DNA from: Lachnospiraceae bacterium
GTDB lineage: Bacteria > Bacillota > Clostridia > Lachnospirales > Lachnospiraceae
Reading direction: 5' to 3'
NCBI GenBank assembly: GCA_017633935.1
Contig: JAGBOJ010000005.1
Location: 1 to 38,528 of the forward strand
Length of the DNA: 38,528 bases
Positions within the stretch are counted from its first letter, which is position 1, and the number at the start of each line of letters is the position of its first letter. The translations under genes and the position numbers were made by a program. The notes beneath the pieces were generated by a model that searched no databases, had not been told where the DNA came from, and saw only the letters and a list, made by a program, of their open reading frames with translations. Shown here in pieces: positions 24,901-32,581 of this stretch.

Positions 24901-26177
24901 GTGAGATAAGAAGCTCGGCTTTAGAAAGGGTCATCTACACGGAGGAAATGAATAAGGCAGGGTATACCATACTCTGTCCGCAGATGTCACCCATACATTT
25001 TAATATACTTGAGCCTGCCTTCAGGGCAGCGGGCTATAATCTTGAGATAATGGAAAATGACGGTCACAAGGCTGTCGATGTGGGACTTAAATACGTAAAT
25101 AACGATGCCTGCTATCCTTCACTTATGGTGGTCGGACAGATCATGGAAAGTCTTCTTTCGGGCAAATACGATCTTAACCGCACGGCAGTTGTCATGAGCC
25201 AGACGGGAGGAGGGTGCCGCGCCACAAACTATGTGGCATTTATCAGGAGGGCACTTAAAAAAGCGGGAATGGAGCAGATCCCGGTGATCTCGGTAAATAT
25301 GTCGGGCTTTGAGCCGAATCCGGGCTTTAAGCTGAGCGCCGGACTGCTTTTAAGACTCGTATACGGCGCGGAATTCGGAGATCTTTTTATGCGGTGTCTT
25401 TACCGTATGCGTCCCTATGAGCTGATAGAAGGCTCCGCCGATAAGCTTCACAAAGAGCTTGAAAAGGAATGTCAGGACTTTCTTACAAGCGGAAGCATTT
25501 CTTATTCAAAATATAAGGAGCTGTGCAAAAAGATAGTCCGTGAATTTGACGCTCTTGAGATAAAAGAGACGGTAAAAAAGCCCCGGGTCGGTGTAGTGGG
25601 AGAGATCCTTGTAAAGTTTATGCCGGCGGCAAACAATCATCTTGTGGAGCTCCTTGAAGCGGAGGGAGCTGAGGCTGTCGTGCCCGATCTTTTGGACTTT
25701 ATGCTTTACTGCTTTTATAATCAGATCTATAAGGCCGATATGCTCGGACAGTCCAAAAGGGCGCGAAGGTTCTGCCGGATAGGGATTAAGGCCATAGAGA
25801 CGTTAAGGAGCTGCGCATCAAAGGAGCTTGAGCGTTCAAAACACTTTACGCCTCATTCGCATATAGCGGATATAGTCCACTATGCCGAAAACATAGTTTC
25901 GATCGGAAATCAGACCGGTGAAGGGTGGTTCCTGACCGGAGAGATGATCGAGCTTATCCATATGGGAGTGCTGAATATCGTTTGTACGCAGCCCTTCGGG
26001 TGTCTGCCGAATCACGTTGTCGGAAAAGGGGTCATAAAGAGGATCAGACAGGAGTACAGACAGGCAAATATCGTGGCAATAGATTACGATCCCGGTGCTT
26101 CCGAGGTCAATCAGCTAAACAGGATCAAGCTGATGCTTTCTACTGCCGGAAAAAACCTTAAGCAGGGATCAAAATAA
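21942..26177 (+). CDS. Single-chain 2-hydroxyacyl-CoA dehydratase-type activase/dehydratase fusion
   Basis: The protein is 1,411 residues. Two ASKHA activase domains (BcrAD/BadFG type) occur in tandem: the first from [10 protein letters not shown] (~6) with C124 (CAGGTGSF) and C163 (AARCGVF), the second from [10 protein letters not shown] (~322) with C443 (CSSGCGSF) and C482 (GTRCTVF). Both cysteine pairs are 39 residues apart, as in the HgdC activase, where they bind a [4Fe-4S] cluster at the dimer interface. Next is a Cys motif (C604, C607, C611, C630), a DUF2229-like domain (~660-870) and an HgdB-like region ([13 protein letters not shown]). Activases drive ATP-dependent electron injection into dehydratases; here both may be in one polypeptide. 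The true substrate is unknown. Its 3' end overlaps the convergent gene by 9 nt. Confidence 0.85.
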   Translation: MSHMLGIDIGSTTVKVALMDEDMNILFSDYRRHFANIKSTLHGLLEDAFKVTGDVDVDPVITGSGGLTLAKAVDVPFVQEVIAVSTALKHYAPETDVAIELGGEDAKIIYFEDGNIEQRMNGICAGGTGSFIDQMASLLQTDSAGLNEYAKGYNSLYTIAARCGVFAKSDIQPLINEGATKEDLAASIFQAVVNQTISGLACGKPIRGHVAFLGGPLHFLSELKAAFIRTLKLDDEHTINPDNSHLFAAIGSAMNKDDKHTRPLSDMVEKLAGDIKLEFEVARMEPLFSGEAEYDDFKKRHAQAKVKKKSLNSYKGNAYLGIDAGSTTTKCALISEDGQLLYSFYSNNNGSPLNTAIKSVKEIYELMPKSVTIAGACSTGYGEALLKSALMLDEGEVETVSHYYAASFFNPDVDCILDIGGQDMKCIRIKNGSVDSVQLNEACSSGCGSFLETFAKSLNMSVEDFASAALFAKHPIDLGTRCTVFMNSKVKQAQKEGAGVDDISAGLAYSVIKNALFKVIKMSDASSLGSTIVVQGGTFYNDAVLRSLERIAGCEVIRPDISGIMGAFGAALIARERHEKGKASTMLSIKEIKELKFTTSMAKCQGCLNHCRLTINRFNGGRTYISGNRCEKGAGKPKTNTDVPNLFDYKLKRVFGYEPLAADEAPYGKIGIPRVLNMYEDYPFWFKFFTELGFEVVLSPASTHAIYELGIESIPSESECYPAKLAHGHIEWLINQGITLIFYPSLFYERNEFEEAGNHYNCPIVTSYSENIKNNVENIKAKNIDFRNPFISFDKPDNIYPRLIEAFPEIDPSRIINAVFKAWEELKSAREDIRLKGEETLKWMEENDRHGIVLAGRPYHIDQEINHGIPELITSFGVAVLTEDSVSHLARVERPIRVMDQWMYHSRLYAAAQFVKTRDDLDLIQLNSFGCGLDAVTTDQVMEILESGDKIYTCLKIDEVNNLGAARIRVRSLLAAIRVRKLKDVKREIRSSALERVIYTEEMNKAGYTILCPQMSPIHFNILEPAFRAAGYNLEIMENDGHKAVDVGLKYVNNDACYPSLMVVGQIMESLLSGKYDLNRTAVVMSQTGGGCRATNYVAFIRRALKKAGMEQIPVISVNMSGFEPNPGFKLSAGLLLRLVYGAEFGDLFMRCLYRMRPYELIEGSADKLHKELEKECQDFLTSGSISYSKYKELCKKIVREFDALEIKETVKKPRVGVVGEILVKFMPAANNHLVELLEAEGAEAVVPDLLDFMLYCFYNQIYKADMLGQSKRARRFCRIGIKAIETLRSCASKELERSKHFTPHSHIADIVHYAENIVSIGNQTGEGWFLTGEMIELIHMGVLNIVCTQPFGCLPNHVVGKGVIKRIRQEYRQANIVAIDYDPGASEVNQLNRIKLMLSTAGKNLKQGSK

Positions 26178-26804
26178 GGGACCGGCAGTCTGCAGTATCT
26201 TCATATTGAAGGCATCGTTTTTTGAAGAATCATTTTCGGGCACATCCTCGCCGCATATATCTATGCCGATGATGTGTCTTTTATTTATGAGTCCGGTGAA
26301 TATCCCGAAGAACTCTTCCTCTGTCATCTCACCCTGATCCCAGTTTGTTCTTAAAACCGTTTCGGACAGAACATCCTTGTCGACAGAGATATAAAGCGGA
26401 CGCTCCGAGGGCTTATATTTTTCAAGGTCCGATGCATCCTGTATGAGAAAACAGCTCTTTAACAGGGGATTCTCCTTTTTTATGTCATATATCCACGAGC
26501 CGCAGGATTTAAGATCACCGAAGGCGGGAGGCATATCGTCGGTATGATGGTCAAAGACGAAAAGATCAAACGGAGTATCTATATATGAGGCAAAGAGTCT
26601 TGTCATATAGTGATAATTTCCGTTATCGATAAAATGAAGCCCGGACGGGGCGTAGGGCTTAATTGAGGATAAAAGAACGGCTTCGGCATGTACGTCAAGG
26701 TACATACCGCAGCCGCATAAATCCGTAAAATCCAGTATATCCGCGTTTTTTGTTATCTTCCCGTTATCATAAGCTCCGGTAAACGAGCAGATAAGGTGCT
26801 TCAT
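26169..26804 (-). CDS. Divergent arginase-fold (ureohydrolase-like) protein
   Basis: The protein is 211 residues from ATG 26804 (MKHLICSF); this ATG overlaps the aquaporin stop as ATGA, so translation is coupled, and the longer frame inside the aquaporin is rejected. Arginase-family metal motifs are recognisable in order: a His in GNYHYMT (~65, in place of GGDHS), D85-H-H-T-D89 (cf. DAHxD) and S140-V-D142-K-D144 (cf. SxDxDxxDP), then [11 protein letters not shown] (cf. the C-terminal VVGLD strand and Glu). So a binuclear Mn site is plausible. It is much shorter than true arginases (~300), so substrate loops are reduced. It could be an amidinohydrolase, a deacetylase-like enzyme or something new. 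It converges with the 1,411-residue protein. Confidence 0.65.
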   Translation of the reverse strand: MKHLICSFTGAYDNGKITKNADILDFTDLCGCGMYLDVHAEAVLLSSIKPYAPSGLHFIDNGNYHYMTRLFASYIDTPFDLFVFDHHTDDMPPAFGDLKSCGSWIYDIKKENPLLKSCFLIQDASDLEKYKPSERPLYISVDKDVLSETVLRTNWDQGEMTEEEFFGIFTGLINKRHIIGIDICGEDVPENDSSKNDAFNMKILQTAGPLF

Positions 26805-27496
26805 TCTTCGGCGCTTCCGGCATATAAGAGCTTGAACACAACAGAAGCGATCGCGGCCCCCACCAAAGGTCCTACTATAAATACCCATACCTGTGCAAGG
26901 TTAGCCAGTCCGGAAAAGATCGCGGGACCGAGGCTTCTTGCGGGATTAACAGATGTACCCGTAAGCGGGATACCGAAAATATGTACAAAGGTAAGAGTAA
27001 GACCGATTATAAGTCCCGCAAGCAGGCTGTTTTCGGTCTTAGATACTACGGCGAGCACCACAAGTACAAACACAAAGGTAAGAAGTACTTCGGTCAGCAG
27101 AGCACCGCCCATATTTATTCCGGTGTAGGAGAAGTCCCCGAAACCGTTGGCACCGAGTCCGTCCGATGACACATCAAGCGTATCGGATGTGATCTCTACG
27201 ATATAAAGCAATCCGGCACCTGCAATACCGCCTAAGAACTGTGATATAACATAACCGATGAGATCACCTATACTCATGCCGCCGGCAAGAAATACTCCCA
27301 GAGAAACAGCGGGATTTATGTGACATCCCGAAATGTCCCCGATAGCATATGCCATGGCTACCACGGCAAGCCCGAAAGCAAAGGCTATGCCAAGTACTCC
27401 CAAAACGCCCTCAACTCCTCCGGAGACGGCGGCAGCACCGCAGCCAAAAAGCGTAAGAACGCAGGTTCCGATAAATTCGGCTACATACTTTTTCAT
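26801..27496 (-). CDS. aqpZ: AqpZ-type aquaporin
   Basis: The protein is 231 residues from ATG 27496 (MKKYVAEFIG); GGAGG lies 8 nt upstream, and an upstream ATG at 27511 lacks such a site. There are six helices and both pore NPA motifs (HINPAVSLG and TSVNPARSLGPA). Selectivity-filter residues read by alignment to E. coli AqpZ are Phe (FAFGLAV), His (FVHIFGIP), Thr and Arg (TSVNPAR), the water-selective combination rather than that of glycerol facilitators. It moves water through the membrane. The downstream arginase-fold gene is coupled by a 4-nt overlap. Transcription comes from a good promoter 46 nt upstream. Confidence 0.93.
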   Translation of the reverse strand: MKKYVAEFIGTCVLTLFGCGAAAVSGGVEGVLGVLGIAFAFGLAVVAMAYAIGDISGCHINPAVSLGVFLAGGMSIGDLIGYVISQFLGGIAGAGLLYIVEITSDTLDVSSDGLGANGFGDFSYTGINMGGALLTEVLLTFVFVLVVLAVVSKTENSLLAGLIIGLTLTFVHIFGIPLTGTSVNPARSLGPAIFSGLANLAQVWVFIVGPLVGAAIASVVFKLLYAGSAEE

Positions 27497-27548
27497 AACA
27501 ATGTCCTCCATCTAATATAATTAGTCATAATAAAACTTTGACAGTCAC

Positions 27549-27577
27549 ATTTTAGCACAGCAAAAATACGCATTCAA
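27549..27577 (-). promoter_or_regulatory. Sigma-A promoter of the aquaporin/arginase-fold pair
   Basis: On the minus strand, TTGAAT (27572-27577), a 17-bp spacer and TAAAAT (27549-27554). Confidence 0.65.
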
Positions 27578-27624
27578 TACACTTTTTAATATTTTTTTAA
27601 CATATCCGTAACAAGGGGAAATGT

Positions 27625-27652
27625 TTGAAAAAAACGCAAGTCGTGGTAAAAT
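27625..27652 (+). promoter_or_regulatory. Sigma-A promoter of the MATE transporter
   Basis: TTGAAA (27625-27630), a 16-bp spacer and TAAAAT (27647-27652), about 67 nt before the start codon and divergent from the aquaporin promoter. Confidence 0.6.
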
Positions 27653-27718
27653 CATTAAACGGTATGACAGATGACGGATTAAGGAAAAACAGTCTGCCGG
27701 GACGGGGAATAAAAAAGT

Positions 27719-29071
27719 ATGAGCAAGATACAGCTTTCGGACCACTTCAGTATTTCAAAACTGCTTAAATTCACATTTCCTACAATGATGATGATGGTAT
27801 TGTATAACGCATATGTACTGATCGACGGATTGTTTATATCAAATTTTGTCGGCTCGACTGCGTATGCGGCCGTAAATCTTGTGGGAAATTATATACTGAT
27901 CTTTCCGGTCATAGGTACAATGCTGGGCTCGGGCGGCTCGGCTCTTATCAGTAAAACACTCGGAGAAAAGAAGGACGAGCTTGCCTCGGAGCATTTTTCG
28001 ATGGTGATATGGGTATCGATAATAGGAGGGCTGGTCTTAACCGCCGCAGGCTTTTTTACGGTGGTACCGGCCTCGAAAATACAGGGAGCCACCGGTGAAT
28101 TTCTTGCAGACTGCACTGTTTACGGCAGGATCATTTCGCTTATAGTGGTATTCTACATCATTCAGGCGGAATTTCAGTTTTTCTTTGCAATGGTCGAAAA
28201 AGAAAAGACCGGCTTTATCCTCGCCGCGATCGGAGGGGTCATAAATATCTCACTGGATGCGCTTTTCATTGTCGTATTCAGATGGGGACTTATGGGAGCA
28301 GCGATAGCTTCACTGCTCGGCTGTGCCTTTGGCGGGATCGTCCCGATATTATACTTTCTTATTCATAAAGACCTGTCGGTCAGATTAAAAAAGCCATCCT
28401 TTGACTTAAAAAGCATGATAAAGGTATGCACGAACGGGTCTTCCGAAATGGTTGTACAGATTTCCGTGGCTTTGGTGGGCATACTGTTTAATTTCCAGCT
28501 TATGCGGTACTCGGGAGAAAACGGAGTGGCCTCCTACGGCGCGATAAGAGCAGTGGCACTTATCTTTCTTGCCTTTTATTCGGGCTACGCCGCCGGCATC
28601 ATCCCGGTTGTCGGCTATCATTACGGGGATAAGAACAAAGGAGAGCTTAAAAGCCTGCTTAAAAACAGCCTTATACTGCTTGCGGGAATGGGTATACTGC
28701 TGTTTGCCGTTTCGGAGGTTTTTGCCGAAAGCTTTGCCGGCTTTTTTGTGGGCTACGACCGGGGGCTTTGCGATATGGCGGTAAGAGGACTTCGCATATA
28801 CAGCACTGTATTCCTCTTTACGGCATTCAATATGTTCGGCTCCGCCTTTTTTACGGGCTTAAATGACGGATTCAGCTCAGCCGTGATATCGCTTGCAAGG
28901 ACCATAGTTTTCCTTGTATCATGCGTAATGCTGATGCCTCTTTTTTGGGGACTCGACGGGATATGGGCCTCCACGACGGTATCGGAAATCCTATCCCTCC
29001 TCGTAACGGCAGGGGTATTTAAGGTAAATGCAAAAAAATACGGATTTTGTAAGGGAAAAACGTCAAAGTAA
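27719..29071 (+). CDS. MATE-family efflux transporter
   Basis: The protein is 450 residues with 12 helices. The opening (KLLKFTFPTMMMMVLYNAYVLIDGLFISNFVG) and LGSGGSALISKTLGEKK are diagnostic of the DinF/MepA-like branch of the MatE family, which exports organic cations or drugs with Na+ or H+. The substrate is unknown. The ribosome-binding site is poor (ACGGGGA, 12 nt upstream), but no better start lies nearby. It is divergent from the aquaporin. There is no terminator hairpin after the stop. Confidence 0.9.
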   Translation: MSKIQLSDHFSISKLLKFTFPTMMMMVLYNAYVLIDGLFISNFVGSTAYAAVNLVGNYILIFPVIGTMLGSGGSALISKTLGEKKDELASEHFSMVIWVSIIGGLVLTAAGFFTVVPASKIQGATGEFLADCTVYGRIISLIVVFYIIQAEFQFFFAMVEKEKTGFILAAIGGVINISLDALFIVVFRWGLMGAAIASLLGCAFGGIVPILYFLIHKDLSVRLKKPSFDLKSMIKVCTNGSSEMVVQISVALVGILFNFQLMRYSGENGVASYGAIRAVALIFLAFYSGYAAGIIPVVGYHYGDKNKGELKSLLKNSLILLAGMGILLFAVSEVFAESFAGFFVGYDRGLCDMAVRGLRIYSTVFLFTAFNMFGSAFFTGLNDGFSSAVISLARTIVFLVSCVMLMPLFWGLDGIWASTTVSEILSLLVTAGVFKVNAKKYGFCKGKTSK

Positions 29072-29116
29072 AAAAGAACTTTGTCGTTTACCATGAGCTG
29101 GTCATCGGATTATTTG

Positions 29117-29145
29117 TGGACATTGGGATGAATTTAGGGTATCAT
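29117..29145 (+). promoter_or_regulatory. Candidate promoter for the DN-motif transporter gene
   Basis: TGGACA (29117-29122), a 17-bp spacer and TATCAT (29140-29145). A perfect TTGACA at 29161-29166 also exists but has no good -10 at the right distance (GATATC at 17 bp). Confidence 0.45.
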
Positions 29146-29225
29146 TCGATAGTGGCATTTTTGACAGGATAAAGTGAAAGCGGGATATCCGGTAAGGACT
29201 GCATATATTAAGGAGGAAAAACGGC

Positions 29226-30500
29226 TTGGATCAGAAAACTATAGTGGTGATAATATTTATCGCGATGTATTTCGTAATGATATTTTTTTCTAAATTCAGG
29301 GTATATGCGGCACTTACCGCGGCGCTTTTAATGATGATAACCGGCATAATGTCGATAGGAGACGCACTCGGCGCGATAAACTGGAACGTGCTTATGATGA
29401 TAGCCGGTACAATGGTGGTGGTCTATTATTTCATCGACTCGAAGATGCCGTCGAAGATAGCGGATTTTCTTATGAAAAAATCCAAAAACGTGATGTGGCT
29501 CATAATACTCATATCGCTGTTTTCGGGTGTGGTGTCTGCCTTCATAGATAATGTGGCCACGGTTCTTATGATAGCCCCGGTGGGACTTGCGATATGTAAA
29601 AAGCTTGATATAAATCCGGTGCCTGTCATAATCTCCATAGCGGTAAGCTCAAATCTGCAGGGCGCGGCAACCTTAGTGGGGGATACCACTTCGATCCTTT
29701 TGGGAGGCTACGCGGGAATGAATTTCCTTGATTTCTTCTGGTTTAAGGGAAGACCGGGTATGTTCTTTACAGTGGAGATCGGAGCCGTAGCAACCGTATT
29801 TATAATGATGCTCTTATTTAAGCAGTATAAGCAGAAGGTGGATGTAAACGAAAAAACGGAGGTCAGGGACTATGTACCGAGCGTGATGCTGCTGCTCATA
29901 GTCGTCCTCCTTATCACGGTCTCATTTATAGAAAACAAGCCCGAGATGATAAACGGTATCATCTGCATGAGCATAGCCGTGTTAACCATAGTACAGGATC
30001 TTATAAGAAACAGGGATACAAAGCGCGTCATCGCAGCCGTAAAGGATGTGGATTACGAAACGCTTGCCCTGCTGCTGGGAATATTTATAGTGGTACAGAG
30101 CCTTACGGAAACCGGACTCATCGAGGATATGGCAAACGGAATAATAAAAGCCGGAGGCGGAAAGCTTTTCCTTCTCTACACGATACTTGTCTGGGCTTCG
30201 GTGCTGATATCCGCATTTGTGGATAATATCCCCTATGTTGCGACCATGCTCCCCGTGGTTCGCGCGATATCGCTGTCACTCGGGGTGGAGCCCTATCTTT
30301 TCTATTTCGGATTGCTGACCGGAGCCACCCTCGGCGGAAACCTTACGCCTGTGGGAGCCTCGGCAAACATAACCGCAATAGGGATATTAAAGAAGGAGGG
30401 TCATGAGGTGTCCTTTAAGGAATTTGCAAAGATAGGGATACCGTTTACGCTGACTGCCGTAACGACCGGCTATCTTTTCGTATGGTTCATGTGGCACTAA
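29226..30500 (+). CDS. ArsB/CitM (SLC13-like) ion transporter
   Basis: The protein is 424 residues, starting with TTG at 29226: AAGGAGG lies 9 nt upstream, and the next ATG is 12 codons in. About 11-12 helices, in two homologous halves, each with the family's DN hairpin: SAFIDNVATVLMIAPV (first half) and SAFVDNIPYVATMLPVV (second half), plus NLTPVGASANITAIG near the C-terminus. This is the ion-transporter superfamily covering arsenite, citrate and Na+/dicarboxylate carriers; family membership is clear, the substrate is not. No arsR/arsC genes are adjacent. The stop codon abuts the first copy of a duplicated leader sequence. Confidence 0.85.
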   Translation: MDQKTIVVIIFIAMYFVMIFFSKFRVYAALTAALLMMITGIMSIGDALGAINWNVLMMIAGTMVVVYYFIDSKMPSKIADFLMKKSKNVMWLIILISLFSGVVSAFIDNVATVLMIAPVGLAICKKLDINPVPVIISIAVSSNLQGAATLVGDTTSILLGGYAGMNFLDFFWFKGRPGMFFTVEIGAVATVFIMMLLFKQYKQKVDVNEKTEVRDYVPSVMLLLIVVLLITVSFIENKPEMINGIICMSIAVLTIVQDLIRNRDTKRVIAAVKDVDYETLALLLGIFIVVQSLTETGLIEDMANGIIKAGGGKLFLLYTILVWASVLISAFVDNIPYVATMLPVVRAISLSLGVEPYLFYFGLLTGATLGGNLTPVGASANITAIGILKKEGHEVSFKEFAKIGIPFTLTAVTTGYLFVWFMWH

Positions 30501-30640
30501 AAAAACTTGGAACAGGATAAAAAATGTTTTGCGACGCATTTGTTTTTTAAGGAGAAAAACATTTTTTATTCATGAAAACAAAAACTAGGAACAGAATAAA
30601 AAATGTTTTGCGACGCATGGATGTTTTTTAAGGAGAAGCA
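30501..30640 (+). repeat. Tandem duplication of a leader with ribosome-binding site, upstream of the rhomboid-like gene
   Basis: A ~60-bp unit beginning AAAAACTTGGAACAGGATA (from 30501) recurs from 30580 with few changes, each copy ending in TTTTTTAAGGAG. Only the second AAGGAG (30630-30635) is placed to serve the rhomboid-like gene. ATAAAAAATGTTTT occurs at 30517-30530 and 30596-30609, and its exact reverse complement AAAACATTTTTTAT lies between them (30556-30569), so it can pair with either copy in 14-bp stems. Confidence 0.85.
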
Positions 30641-31624
30641 ATGAACAGATTTTTAAATAAGGTAGAGCGGAAAATAGGAAGATATGCGGTTCCGCAGCTT
30701 ACGAAATTCATAATACTCACATACATAATAGGGTATATACTATACTTCTTTCAGGCGCTAACGCACAGCAATATACTCCTACTGATGTATTTAAGCCCGA
30801 GACTCATATTAAGGGGCGGACAGATATGGAGGCTGGTGACATGGTTATTCATGCCGCCCGAAACACCGGGGATATTTACGATAATAATGCTGTTTTTTTA
30901 CTATCAGATAGGGACGGCCTTAGAGCAGACATGGGGGGATTTCAGATATAATCTGTATATCTTTTCCGGAGTCTTCTTTATGCTTATAGGAGCCTTTATA
31001 CTCTATGCGTTCGGGATAAACGTGGACGGGATGTTTACAACCTATTACATAAGTCTTTCGATATTTCTCGCCTTTGCGGCATGCTATCCCGATATGCAGG
31101 TAATGCTGTATTTTCTCATACCGCTTAAGATAAAATATCTTGCGATATTTGACCTTGTGATGACTGCGATAAGCGCATTTTACGCGACCATGCCCGAAAG
31201 GATGGCAATAGTCTTTTCGATGCTCAACTTTGTCATCTTCTTTTTTACGACGAGAAACTACAAATCCATATCTCCGGCAAACAAAAGAAGGCAGCAGGCA
31301 TTCAGGAAGGCATTTGACAGGGGACCCTATTACCGGAACGGCTTTTATCCGGGATCGAATAACGGAAACAATAATAACGGAAACAGCAGCGGAGCGGGAA
31401 TTTTCAGAAACGTAAATGAGCAGGGAGGCGGACAGAAGGTAAATTACAACGCAAAGGAAACCGTCGGAAGGGGGCAGATAACAAAGCACAAATGCGCCAT
31501 CTGCGGGAGAACCGAGCTTGACTCACCGACTCTTGAGTTCCGTTTCTGCTCCAAGTGTGACGGAAATTACGAATACTGCAACGAGCATCTGTTCACGCAT
31601 CAGCATATAAAATTTACCGGTTAA
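30641..31624 (+). CDS. Rhomboid-like membrane protein (probable pseudoprotease) with C-terminal zinc ribbon
   Basis: The protein is 327 residues; AAGGAG lies 5 nt before the ATG. About six helices (30-215) carry rhomboid/Derlin landmarks: WRLVTWLFMP after the first helix and QIGTALEQTWGDFRYNLYIF in loop 1-helix 2. The protease GxSG serine motif is absent; the region reads GMFTTYYISLSIFLAF, and no paired catalytic His is seen, so it is likely a pseudoprotease (inference). An Asn/Gly-rich linker (~235-270) leads to a metal-binding module: C285-x2-C288, C303-x2-C306, C313 and H316, H320. Membrane-protein binding or quality control by analogy with Derlin/iRhom is speculative. Patatin follows 43 nt later. 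Confidence 0.72.
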   Translation: MNRFLNKVERKIGRYAVPQLTKFIILTYIIGYILYFFQALTHSNILLLMYLSPRLILRGGQIWRLVTWLFMPPETPGIFTIIMLFFYYQIGTALEQTWGDFRYNLYIFSGVFFMLIGAFILYAFGINVDGMFTTYYISLSIFLAFAACYPDMQVMLYFLIPLKIKYLAIFDLVMTAISAFYATMPERMAIVFSMLNFVIFFFTTRNYKSISPANKRRQQAFRKAFDRGPYYRNGFYPGSNNGNNNNGNSSGAGIFRNVNEQGGGQKVNYNAKETVGRGQITKHKCAICGRTELDSPTLEFRFCSKCDGNYEYCNEHLFTHQHIKFTG

Positions 31625-31667
31625 AGATCAAACCGGCAGCAAATGTAAGGAAAAAGGGGCTTAAAAG

Positions 31668-32540
31668 ATGGGATTTTACGAAAATACCGGAGTGGTACTT
31701 GAAGGCGGAGGATCAAGAGGCGTATTTACGGCGGGAGTGCTGGATTATTTCATGCAAAGGGGCTTAAAGACCTCATATGTGGTGGGGGTGAGCGCCGGAG
31801 CCTGCAACGCCGTGGATTATGTGTCCGAGCAGCCGGGCAGGACAAAAAAATGTACGATAATAAGGGATAAGGCACTTGAATATGCGTCGGTAAAAAATCT
31901 GGCAAGAAAAAGAAGCTTTTTTGATATGGACCTGATATTCGACAGATTTCCGAATGAGCTTATCCCGTTTGATTATGAAACATATTTTGAAAATGTAAAT
32001 AACGATATAAGCTGTGAGATCGTGACTACAAACTGTTTAACGGGAAAGAGCGTGTACTGGGATACAAAATCGGACGGAAAAAGGCTTATGGACACGGCAC
32101 GCGCCTCATCGTCGATGCCGCTTTTGTCCCCGGTCGTTTATATCGACTCCGTACCTTATCTTGACGGGGCGATAGCCGACTCGGTTCCCATAGGCAGGTC
32201 ATTAAGAAAGGGCAATAAAAAGAATATCGTGGTGCTTACAAAAGAAAAGGGCTACAGAAAGGGCAGAACCGGTAAAAATTATGCGCGGCTCATAATCCAG
32301 AGATATAAGAAGTACCCTGAGTTCTGCCGCGCCGCTATTCACAGGAATGAAATGTATGACAGGCAGATGAGCATAATAGACCGTCTTGAAGAAGAGGGGA
32401 GGATATTTGTGATCCGCCCTACTATGAAGCCGGTAAGCCGCACAGAACGCAACGCCGATATTCTCGATGAGTTCTATCAAAACGGACTTGATACGGCAGA
32501 AGAGCGCTTTAATGATATTATAGGTTATCTTAACCGGTGA
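31668..32540 (+). CDS. Patatin-like phospholipase family protein
   Basis: The protein is 290 residues. Patatin catalytic dyad: oxyanion motif EGGGSRG at the N-terminus, nucleophile S42 in GVSAG and catalytic D166 in DGA. It has no signal peptide or membrane helix, so it is a cytoplasmic or peripheral acyl hydrolase. Family members of this size (YjjU-like) hydrolyse phospholipid or other acyl esters. The C-terminal part is basic (RSLRKGNKKN, IIQRYKKYPEFCRA), compatible with contact to acidic lipids. It is probably in one transcript with the rhomboid-like gene; the spacer of 43 nt carries AAGGGG 10 nt before the start. Confidence 0.9.
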   Translation: MGFYENTGVVLEGGGSRGVFTAGVLDYFMQRGLKTSYVVGVSAGACNAVDYVSEQPGRTKKCTIIRDKALEYASVKNLARKRSFFDMDLIFDRFPNELIPFDYETYFENVNNDISCEIVTTNCLTGKSVYWDTKSDGKRLMDTARASSSMPLLSPVVYIDSVPYLDGAIADSVPIGRSLRKGNKKNIVVLTKEKGYRKGRTGKNYARLIIQRYKKYPEFCRAAIHRNEMYDRQMSIIDRLEEEGRIFVIRPTMKPVSRTERNADILDEFYQNGLDTAEERFNDIIGYLNR

Positions 32541-32581
32541 CTGGGAAATATAAAAAGTAAAAAAAGGAAAGGCAGTATTAT

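Noticed and set aside
26169-27496. Urea production and export module (arginase plus urea channel)
   Set aside because: The aquaporin selectivity residues are those of water channels and the hydrolase is too divergent to call arginase.
30572-30631. 19-codon frame in the duplicated leader ending at the rhomboid ribosome-binding site
   Set aside because: Its nearest AAGGAG is 17 nt upstream, too far, and its sequence is explained by the duplication; a leader peptide is not supported.
30501-30640. CRISPR-like repeat
   Set aside because: Only two copies, no regular spacers, and the repeat contains a ribosome-binding site.
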